This document shows positions 56,976 through 64,000 of a stretch of DNA of 64,000 bases, piece after piece (position 1 is the first letter of the stretch; the number at the start of each line of letters is the position of its first letter). This stretch comes from an uncultured Caulobacterales bacterium. GTDB taxonomy: Bacteria; Pseudomonadota; Alphaproteobacteria; Caulobacterales; Maricaulaceae. The stretch is taken from positions 30,248-94,247 of the forward strand of contig CALKXY010000013.1 of NCBI GenBank assembly GCA_938003545.1, given 5' to 3'. The position numbers and the translations under genes are program-made. The notes under the pieces were generated by a model. That model was given only the letters and a program-made list of their open reading frames with translations, was not told the DNA's origin and ran no database searches.

Positions 56976-58326
56976 GGGTTAATCCTTCGCAGAGGATAGA
57001 GGGTGCATTCGTCGCTCCGTCCAGTTTTAAATCATTTGCTGGGATCATGGTTTTAAACATCTCGCGTAAGTTACCCGCGATGGTGACTTCTGAAACTGGA
57101 AATCCACGTTGGCCGTTTTCAATTTTATATCCAGAGACACCAACTGAATAATCGCCTGTATTAGAGTTTAGGCTAGGGCCGAACATTTCTGAAATTAGGA
57201 AGCCTTCACCGATGTCAGCCATTAGTTGCTCTGGTGATTTTTCGCCCGCCGCCAACCATGTATTTGTGGCGGAAACGCCGGGCGGAGAGCCAATCCCGCG
57301 CGTGGCGTGGCCCGTCGGGGCGATTCCCAGTTGTCGCGCGCTGGACATGTTCAGTAGCCATGTCTGTAAAACGCCGTCTTTGACGATATGGCGCTTTTTC
57401 ACGTTTAGGCCTTCGCCGTCCCAAGGGCGTGATCCATCGCCGCGTACCAAGAAAGGGTCGTCAATAATCTGGATATGCGGCGCGCAAATAGCTTGGCCTA
57501 AATCCTCTTTTAGGAAGGATACGCCGCGCGTAATCGCAGGTCCGGAAATCGCGCCAAGGAGCGCCGCGATCAACCCGCCTGAAAGCCGTTCGTCAAAAAG
57601 GATCGGAAAACTTGCGGAAGGAATTTGACGACCGCCCAAACGTGCAACGGCGCGTTGGCCCGCTTTGCGCCCGATTGTGGCAGGGTCAGGGAGTGCGTTG
57701 AGATAACGTGTGCTCTCAAAATCATAATCGCGTTCCATTGCACCACCTTGCGAGGCGATTGCGGAAACGGACAGGCCGTGACGCGACGCGCGCCACCCGT
57801 CGCGAAAACCTTGGCTGGATGCAAAGGCAAAGGCGCTGGTCGACCAACTGGCGTTTGCGCCTTCGGCTTGCGCAACGCCGTCAATAGATAGGGCGGCGGC
57901 TTCGAGTTCATGCGCGCGGGCTTTGAGTGTGGCTGGATCAATTTCTGCATCATCCCAAACATCCAGCGCCGTTGCGCCGCCAGGTTTTGAGAGGAGTTCA
58001 ACGTCAGGTAGGCCGCAATAAGGATCTTCTGGCGCCAGTTTCGCCATCGCCACTGCACGTTCTGCAAGGGTGCGAACGCTGTCTATGGAGAGGTCCGAAG
58101 ATGAGACGCAGGCCTGTCGTTTTCCGATCATAACGCGCAAGCCAATATCGCGGCCTTCGCTGCTGTCGATATCTTCCAACGCATTATCCCGCACGGCAAT
58201 GCCAATACTACGGCCACGTGTGGCAACGGCGTCAGCTTGTTCGGCTCCCGCGTCTTTGGCAGCCTTTAGTAAGGCTTCCAAAGTTGGGTAGAGAACGTCA
58301 GCCGTCAGAGGATCGGATTTGGACAT
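56962..58326 (-). CDS. pmbA: TldD/PmbA family metalloprotease
   Basis: NALEDIDSSEGRDIGLRVMIGKRQACVSSSDLS; LNVKKRHIVKDGVLQTWLLNMSSARQLG; GVSATNTWL; NTGDYSVGVSGYKIENGQRGFPVSEVTIAGNL. Confidence 0.93.
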   Translation of the reverse strand: MSKSDPLTADVLYPTLEALLKAAKDAGAEQADAVATRGRSIGIAVRDNALEDIDSSEGRDIGLRVMIGKRQACVSSSDLSIDSVRTLAERAVAMAKLAPEDPYCGLPDVELLSKPGGATALDVWDDAEIDPATLKARAHELEAAALSIDGVAQAEGANASWSTSAFAFASSQGFRDGWRASRHGLSVSAIASQGGAMERDYDFESTRYLNALPDPATIGRKAGQRAVARLGGRQIPSASFPILFDERLSGGLIAALLGAISGPAITRGVSFLKEDLGQAICAPHIQIIDDPFLVRGDGSRPWDGEGLNVKKRHIVKDGVLQTWLLNMSSARQLGIAPTGHATRGIGSPPGVSATNTWLAAGEKSPEQLMADIGEGFLISEMFGPSLNSNTGDYSVGVSGYKIENGQRGFPVSEVTIAGNLREMFKTMIPANDLKLDGATNAPSILCEGLTLAGA

Positions 58327-58332
58327 ATATAT

Positions 58333-58731
58333 TTAAGCCGCAGAAAATGTGAAAATAAGGATGAGGATGTAAAGCGCCTGCCCGATAAAGGTGATGAGGG
58401 TCAATAGAGTCCCAACCAAACGCCCTTGAGAAAACGCTCCAGCCATACCCATTGCATGTAAAACGCGTCCGATGAAGAACGCTGCGCCAAAGATGTGCAA
58501 TGCAATCGGATGCGCGCCCAACATGGCAAGCCCAATCAAGCCGAGTAAGGCAAGCGGGGCATTTTCAGTGAAATTCCCATGCGCGCGAATGCGCGATAAC
58601 ATCAAATCATTCCCGCCGTCGCCAAGGCTGATTTTTTCACCCAGACGAATTTTTCCGACGCGGTACATAAGCAGCGGCGCGAGGAGCATATTAAGTGCGA
58701 TGTAAAGTGCGACGATTTGAAAAAGTGTCAT
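58333..58731 (-). CDS. MAPEG family membrane protein
   Basis: RVGKIRLGEKISLGDGGNDLMLSRIRAHGNFTENAPLALLGLIGLAMLGAHPIALHIFGAAFFIGRVLHAMGM. Confidence 0.9.
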   Translation of the reverse strand: MTLFQIVALYIALNMLLAPLLMYRVGKIRLGEKISLGDGGNDLMLSRIRAHGNFTENAPLALLGLIGLAMLGAHPIALHIFGAAFFIGRVLHAMGMAGAFSQGRLVGTLLTLITFIGQALYILILIFTFSAA

Positions 58732-58761
58732 GTGATATTCCCCAGAGGTTCGTTGTTTTAA

Positions 58762-59445
58762 TTAATTATCTTGCAGATCGAGTTTAGCAGCATCGGCCAA
58801 GACTTTTCTGTGCGTTTCAGGCGGTTGTGCGCCTTGAACGGCGATTTGACCGCTATAGATGAAGAAGGGCACGCCCGATACGCCCAACCCACGGAAAAAG
58901 AGGATTTCATTTTGAATGTCCACTTTGTCCTGATCCCCCGCCAAAAGGTCACGCACACGTTCCGCATCCATGCCAATGTCGCCTGCAATGCGGCAAAGGA
59001 TGTTAGTATCGCCAATATCTTCGCCATTTTCCATATAGGCGCGAAAGATATGTTCGGCGCAGGTCGGGCCCAAGTCTTGACCTTGCGCCCAGCGCATTAA
59101 ACGATGCGCATTAAGTGTATTGGGACGGCGCGTGATAGCTTTAAAATCAAAGGTAATTCCAGCGTCTGGACCTGCGGCTTCTAAATGCGCGCGCATGGAT
59201 ACCCATTTAGAGTCGGGTTTGTCACCAAACTTATTTTTCATATAGTCGCGATAATCTGCGCCGCCCTCGGGGACGGTTGCGTCTAGCATATAGGGACGAA
59301 AGGCGAGGTTTGGTCGCGGCTTTGTTTTATCTGCGGCTTGCAAAAATTGCTTATACCCCAACCAGCACCATGGGCAGACGAAATCAGACACAAAGTCGAC
59401 TTCGACGGGTACATTCGCAGGTTTGGAGGATTTACGTTTAGCCAT
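58762..59445 (-). CDS. DsbA/FrnE family oxidoreductase
   Basis: VDFVSDFVCPWCWLGYKQFLQA (CPWC); PNTLNAHRLMRWAQGQ; VSGVPFFIYSGQIAVQGAQPPE. Confidence 0.92.
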   Translation of the reverse strand: MAKRKSSKPANVPVEVDFVSDFVCPWCWLGYKQFLQAADKTKPRPNLAFRPYMLDATVPEGGADYRDYMKNKFGDKPDSKWVSMRAHLEAAGPDAGITFDFKAITRRPNTLNAHRLMRWAQGQDLGPTCAEHIFRAYMENGEDIGDTNILCRIAGDIGMDAERVRDLLAGDQDKVDIQNEILFFRGLGVSGVPFFIYSGQIAVQGAQPPETHRKVLADAAKLDLQDN

Positions 59446-59495
59446 TAGGCTCGCTCTACCGCGCGGGGCAGGGCGAGTCCAATAGCGAAAGCTAG

Positions 59496-59987
59496 CTATC
59501 GTCGCTTACGTTTGTAATAGGCTTTGGCATTGGCACAGCGTTGCGCGAAATCGTCTGATCCGACGAGTGTGCGCTCCATCTCTTCAGCCTTAGTGATTTC
59601 GGACGCCGTTAGACCTTGCGATTGAAGTGTCTGGCGCAGTGTCTCTCTGTCTTGCGCCTTGCCGTAGAGCCTGACTGCAGCGCGATATTCTGCTAGGGTT
59701 AGTTCGTATTTCAGCACATGCGTCACGCAGAGGCAGACGTCTCGGCTACCCTCGCTGCTACTGGCTGTGCCGCGACTTTGGCGGCAGGCCAGATTGAGAG
59801 CTTTGTCATCTTCAAATGTATTGGCATCGCGGGCGAGTGTGGGTCGGGTTGAGATTATAGGCGTGGTTTGCGCGGTGGCTGTGAAGGCCTGCGGGTTAAA
59901 TGTCCAAGGTGTGAATGCCCCAAGCGAAAGCAAGCCGAGCAATACGGCGGATATAATATGTTTATGTTGCGTGAGAATGCGCCCCAC
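59496..59987 (-). CDS. Hypothetical secreted protein
   Basis: 163-aa ORF with signal-like N-terminus and several Cys; no family recognised. Confidence 0.55.
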   Translation of the reverse strand: MGRILTQHKHIISAVLLGLLSLGAFTPWTFNPQAFTATAQTTPIISTRPTLARDANTFEDDKALNLACRQSRGTASSSEGSRDVCLCVTHVLKYELTLAEYRAAVRLYGKAQDRETLRQTLQSQGLTASEITKAEEMERTLVGSDDFAQRCANAKAYYKRKRR

Positions 59988-60063
59988 ATCAGCCTCCCTA
60001 GTAGCTATTCTTGACCTCTATTAACTATGATTAGGGCAGAAATTTGTTCCTTTAGGTGTGGTT

Positions 60064-60603
60064 TTATTTTTGTGTGCGGACGTTGTCTATAGATTGTGCT
60101 AAAAATTTCATCACGGCGGCCGTTTCCGTCTCGTTCAAACCGCGCGTCAGGCGTGTATTGAAGTCGCGAAAATCGGCCATGACGTCTTCGCGTACAGACC
60201 AGCCTTTATCGGTGAGATGCACGGTGCGTTGGCGGCGGTCGCCATAGGACTGTTTACGCATGATCAACTCGGCTGCTTCCATACGGTCCACCAATCCTGT
60301 GATTGCGGCATTACGACGACCTGTGCCTTCGGATAATTCGGTCAGCGTGCAGCCATCATCATAGCCAAGATAGACCAGCACAGCCGCCTGTGCGCGGCCC
60401 AAACCTGATCCTTCAGCCAGCGCGCGGTCTGCGGCTTGCGCCAATTGAAGATAGGTTCGATCGAGAACAAAAAAGAGACGTCGGTCGACTGTGCGGGCAA
60501 TAGCCATGTAATTTTCCGTTATCGCGGTCATATTTGACGTCTTTGGCTCAACTACGCCTATGATACAACTAAACCTGCGTTGAACGCGGCCTGATGCGCG
60601 CAT
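60064..60603 (-). CDS. MarR family transcriptional regulator
   Basis: GLGRAQAAVLVYLGYDDGCTLTELSEGTGRRNAAITGLVDRMEAAELIMRKQSYGDRRQRTVHLTDKGWSVREDV. A start at an internal Met is possible. Confidence 0.92.
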   Translation of the reverse strand: MRASGRVQRRFSCIIGVVEPKTSNMTAITENYMAIARTVDRRLFFVLDRTYLQLAQAADRALAEGSGLGRAQAAVLVYLGYDDGCTLTELSEGTGRRNAAITGLVDRMEAAELIMRKQSYGDRRQRTVHLTDKGWSVREDVMADFRDFNTRLTRGLNETETAAVMKFLAQSIDNVRTQK

Positions 60604-60924
60604 ATATCACGTATCATCGCCTGCGCAGCTATAGTCTCCAGAAATAATAAAGGCTCCTGCACAATATGCAGAAGCCTCATTTTGAAGTTTGGGTCTCGTC
60701 GGGACGCACTGCCCGATTTCAAGATAGATATGTCTTTACCCGCGTTCGATTTTTACGAAGGTGCTGATCTAACAGCTTTGGGAAGACCCCTCAAAACAGA
60801 TAAACAAATTGCACCTCCTCTCAAAAACGCGGCCCCACAATGGGACGGCTCTTATGAGACTTTAGTGACGTGCAATTCGCATTTTGACAAGTCCGAAAAT
60901 TCAAGCGAAGGGAAAGTGTCGCGA

Positions 60925-61494
60925 TTAGCTTTCGATAAAGTCTAGGGCGACGCCGTTATTGCAATAACGCAAACCTGTTGGCGCAGGTCCATCTTTGAAT
61001 ACATGACCCTGATGTCCGCCGCAGCGTGAACAGTGATATTCCGTGCGCGCCGCGAATAATTTGCGGTCGACTTTGGTGCCTAATGCGTCCTCGATGGGTT
61101 GGAAAAAGGACGGCCAGCCCGTGCCTGAATCAAATTTCTTATCCGATGTGAATAATGGCAAGGCACAACCTGCACAGACATATGTGCCGACGGCTTTGTT
61201 GTCATTTAGCTCCGAAGAGAACGGGCGTTCCGTACCTTCTTTGCGTAACACACGAAATTCAGTATCGGTCAGGCGCTCGGACCATTCACGCTCTGTGAGG
61301 TTGGCCCAATCGATATTTGAAGTGGATGTATTTGTCACTTTACCCTCCGAGGCTTCCGCCCTTGATTGTGTTTGCGAGCACGCCGTTAAAGCCAAGGCTC
61401 CGACTGATAAACTCAATTCACGTCTGGTCAGCATGGAAAAATCTCCGTTTCTAGCCAGCACTATACAGCTACATACGTCTGACACGCCATACAC
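60925..61494 (-). CDS. msrB: Peptide-methionine (R)-S-oxide reductase, exported
   Basis: SLSVGALALTACSQ export signal; LTDTEFRVLRKEGTERPFSSELNDNKAVGTYVCAGCALPLFTSDKKFDSGTGWPSFFQPI; TEYHCSRCGGHQGHVFKDGPAPTGLRYCNNGVAL. Confidence 0.95.
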   Translation of the reverse strand: MYGVSDVCSCIVLARNGDFSMLTRRELSLSVGALALTACSQTQSRAEASEGKVTNTSTSNIDWANLTEREWSERLTDTEFRVLRKEGTERPFSSELNDNKAVGTYVCAGCALPLFTSDKKFDSGTGWPSFFQPIEDALGTKVDRKLFAARTEYHCSRCGGHQGHVFKDGPAPTGLRYCNNGVALDFIES

Positions 61495-61518
61495 GATGCC
61501 GTTACGGTTGGGTGAGTT

Positions 61519-62478
61519 TCATCCCGAATGTGTTATAATCGATACGAGTGTTGGGCCTAGGAAAGCGAACATCACCAGAAGCCCTGCTGAAAAGTTCGAC
61601 TTGAACCTCTTCAAAGCATTTTGAGCGTTTTCAGGTTTTAAAGTAATCAACTGCCAAATGAGGTGAAACACCAGTGGCAGCGTAAATACTGACAGGAAGA
61701 TTGCGTCGAATTGATTATAGATGTTCCAATACACTGAAAATATGAGGGCTAAAAATGCGGCATAAGATACGCCCACACCCAACTTAACCTGTCCCCCAAA
61801 CTTCCGCGCAGTGCTCTTAATTCCCACCATTGCGTCGTCTTCAATGTCCTGACACGCATAGATCGTGTCATATCCCACCGTCCAAAACATCAGGCTGATA
61901 TAGAGGATAAACAGCGGTAGGCTGACAGTTCCCGTCTTTGCGGCATAGGCGACCAAAACGGCCCAATTAAATGTCAGTCCCAGCCAAACTTGCGGGAACC
62001 ATGTGATCCGCTTCATAAAGGGGTAGGCGGCCACCAAGGGTAAGGCGAGCAGGGCTATAGCTTTCGCGAGGAGCGGTAGGCAGAGCCACACCAAAAACCC
62101 AACACCGATTTGCGCAAATGTCCAGATCCACGCTTGTTTGGTTGTGATTGTGCCAGCGGGCAGGGGCCGCAGTGCCGTGCGCTCGACCTGCGCATCCAAA
62201 TCCTGATCGACTATATCATTATAGGTACACCCCGCCCCGCGCATCGCAATCGATCCGATCAGAATCAACACCGCCCAGATTAAGTCCGTCCAACTTAAGC
62301 CGTGGCTCAAGCCTGCAAAGGCCAGCCCAATCCAACCCGGCAAAGCTAGTAACCAATAACCCACAGGGCGGTCCAATCGTGACAGCTGCAAATAGGGACG
62401 AATCCCCAGCGGTGCGCGGTTCACCCAGTGGGTTTTCGTGCTGTCGGCAATGGCTTCAATATCGGTGACAGGTGGCAT
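61519..62478 (-). CDS. ubiA: 4-hydroxybenzoate octaprenyltransferase
   Basis: RPYLQLSRLDRPVGYWLLALPGWIGLAFA; RGAGCTYNDIVDQDLDAQVERTALRPLPAG; YDTIYACQDIEDDAMVGIKSTARKFG. Confidence 0.94.
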   Translation of the reverse strand: MPPVTDIEAIADSTKTHWVNRAPLGIRPYLQLSRLDRPVGYWLLALPGWIGLAFAGLSHGLSWTDLIWAVLILIGSIAMRGAGCTYNDIVDQDLDAQVERTALRPLPAGTITTKQAWIWTFAQIGVGFLVWLCLPLLAKAIALLALPLVAAYPFMKRITWFPQVWLGLTFNWAVLVAYAAKTGTVSLPLFILYISLMFWTVGYDTIYACQDIEDDAMVGIKSTARKFGGQVKLGVGVSYAAFLALIFSVYWNIYNQFDAIFLSVFTLPLVFHLIWQLITLKPENAQNALKRFKSNFSAGLLVMFAFLGPTLVSIITHSG

Positions 62479-62499
62479 AATGCGCTCTATAGCAGGCTC

Positions 62500-63228
62500 A
62501 TGCGCGAAAACTATACGCTTCCGAGATTACATATTGCCGATGATGTGTCGGAGGGCGCGCAGATAGACCTGCCGCGCGAGGCTGCACATTATTTAACCAA
62601 TGTGATCCGAAAATCCGTCGGCGATTCTGTCCGTATTTTTAACGGCGCAGCGGGGGAATGGCGGGCAGAGATCGTATCTGTCGGGAAACGCGCGGCGACT
62701 CTATCGGTCATGGAGCAGTTGCGCAGTCCAATGGCCTCGCCGGATGTTACGCTTATCTTTGCGCCCGTTCGAAAACACCGCACGGCCTTTATTATTGAAA
62801 AAGGTACAGAGTTGGGCGTGCAGACGTTCCAACCCGTCCTCACCTCGCGTACGCAATTCCCGCGCCTCAATGTCGACAAAGCCAGCTTGCAAGCCATAGA
62901 GGCGGCAGAGCAAACAGAACGCCTCGATGTGCCCCACATCCGCGATGCTAAACCGCTCTTGGATGTCTTGGCTGCATGGGACGGCACGCCGATATTATTT
63001 GCGGATGAAGCGGGTGATGCAAATGCTGCGCGCGAGGTTTGCGCCAAACTCCCCGCACCCATCGCCATTATCATTGGCCCCGAAGGTGGGTTCACGGAGG
63101 CCGAACGGGCAGAGTTGCGCGGGATGCCCAATGTCCACCCTGTGACGCTGGGCCCAAGGATACTGCGGGCCGATACGGCAGCGGTGGCTTTGTTAAGTGT
63201 GTGGCAGAGTGTGAGCGGAGATTGGTAA
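62500..63228 (+). CDS. rsmE: 16S rRNA (uracil-N3)-methyltransferase
   Basis: EAAHYLTNVIRKSVGDSVRIFNGAAGEW; FAPVRKHRTAFIIEKGTELGVQTFQPVLTSRTQ; IAIIIGPEGGFTEAERAEL; LGPRILRADTAAVALLSVWQ. Confidence 0.94.
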   Translation: MRENYTLPRLHIADDVSEGAQIDLPREAAHYLTNVIRKSVGDSVRIFNGAAGEWRAEIVSVGKRAATLSVMEQLRSPMASPDVTLIFAPVRKHRTAFIIEKGTELGVQTFQPVLTSRTQFPRLNVDKASLQAIEAAEQTERLDVPHIRDAKPLLDVLAAWDGTPILFADEAGDANAAREVCAKLPAPIAIIIGPEGGFTEAERAELRGMPNVHPVTLGPRILRADTAAVALLSVWQSVSGDW

Positions 63229-63260
63229 AGTTTGTCTGATGAAGCTTACAGGGATACGAA

Positions 63261-63692
63261 ATGGTCGACGGCAATAAATTGATCGCGCTTTTAGCTAAAT
63301 GCCCTTGTGGCGGGGTGACGGTCAAATTGGACCACACGCCTGACTTCATTAATGATTGTAATTGCAGTTTGTGTACCCGTTTGAACGCGCGATGGGGGTA
63401 TTTTAATACATCTGATGTGTACGTCACAGGGGCGACGCATACATATGTTAGGCCTGATAGACTTAACCCTGTTGTCGAAATCCATAGTTGTAAAACTTGT
63501 TCAACGACCACCCATTGGTGCCTGACGGAAAGTCATCAAAAAACAACAGGTGTTAGTGACGCAATGGGCGTCAATATGGATATCTTTGCAGATGATGATT
63601 TGCGCGGCGTAGAAATGCGGTTTCCAGATGGTGCGGCGTGGAGTGGTGAGGGGCCATATACATATCGAAAACCTAGTTTGATTTTGGAGTAA
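63261..63692 (+). CDS. GFA (glutathione-dependent formaldehyde-activating) family protein
   Basis: AKCPCGGVTVKL; CNCSLCTRLNARWGYFNTSDVYV; HSCKTCSTTTHWCL. Confidence 0.85.
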   Translation: MVDGNKLIALLAKCPCGGVTVKLDHTPDFINDCNCSLCTRLNARWGYFNTSDVYVTGATHTYVRPDRLNPVVEIHSCKTCSTTTHWCLTESHQKTTGVSDAMGVNMDIFADDDLRGVEMRFPDGAAWSGEGPYTYRKPSLILE

Positions 63693-63747
63693 TGAAAAAG
63701 CTTTGAAATAATGATCCTTGTTTTGCAGAAATAATAATCATTCCACT

Positions 63748-63863
63748 TCAATTGCTTACTGCAAAAATCAAGAGAATGATCCTTGGTCCCAAAAGCTATG
63801 ATACATTACAGAAGTTCTTTCGGACACGGGACAGGCGAGGCCTCGCTTGCTGGTACCGAGAGA
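63748..63863 (+). ncRNA. Candidate structured intergenic RNA, copy B (may continue past the window)
   Basis: tcaattGctta...aaaaatcaagagaNNNNtccttgg matches copy A at 11820; hairpin TCTTTCGG(63816)-acacggga-CAGGCGAG-gc-CTCGCTTG-ctggta-CCGAGAGA(63863). Confidence 0.4.
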
Positions 63864-64000
63864 CGGTGGGGTTAAGCGTCGGATGGTGAGACATCTGGAG
63901 GTGCTGGGCCTTTTGGAGTGAGAGCCGACCGCCTTGTCTAATGGCATGACTTGCGGGGACAAACAGGCCGCTGCATCAAAAACCGCTGCCGCGTGGCCGT

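Noticed and set aside
60682-60945. 87-aa plus-strand ORF between the MarR and msrB genes
   Set aside because: No family recognised, overlaps the 3' end of msrB, uncertain start; not supported enough to call a CDS.
62589-63131. 180-aa minus-strand ORF opposite rsmE
   Set aside because: Shadow ORF; the plus-strand RsmE motifs are unambiguous.
1-64000. CRISPR arrays, prophage, IS elements, rRNA and tRNA genes
   Set aside because: I looked for regular spaced repeats, transposase or integrase motifs, and T-loop GGTTCRANYCC patterns and found none I could support.

Overview
This 64 kb window is chromosomal DNA from an alphaproteobacterium, probably a Caulobacterales/Hyphomonadales-like marine lineage. 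That placement is inferred from the linked ctrA and sciP genes, the UrcA, DUF1153, DUF2093 and DUF4170 families, and the gene order. Coding density is high. I see no prophage, intact IS element, CRISPR array, rRNA or recognisable tRNA. The main blocks are: (i) phoH-ybeY-corC-lnt-XRE-trmB-rph-pgi; (ii) hisS, then ctrA diverging from a FliJ-like gene, an EF-hand/ECF-sigma/small membrane protein cluster, a MinD/FlhG-like protein with no visible Walker A, sciP and mnmA; (iii) dodecin, thiolase, SulP transporter, phoB/phoR, an RND efflux operon and an M13 peptidase; (iv) TonB receptor, aldehyde dehydrogenase, GMC oxidoreductase and an SDR pseudogene; (v) a tight DUF350/serine protease/extensin-like operon; (vi) rlmN, xseA, an M23 peptidase, a lipid A/Kdo cluster with a CtpA-like phosphatase and an MsbA-like ABC transporter, a CysQ-DUF4170 reading frame, pmbA, msrB, ubiA and rsmE. 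The least explained signals are non-coding: a putative three-way-junction RNA with complementary G-rich and C-rich loops between pgi and a DUF2167 gene, and two distant intergenic loci (11.8 kb and 63.7 kb) that share a conserved leader block and, at the same spacing, a stem-loop whose stems differ in sequence but keep pairing. All functional calls come from reading the translations by eye. No database search or folding program was run.
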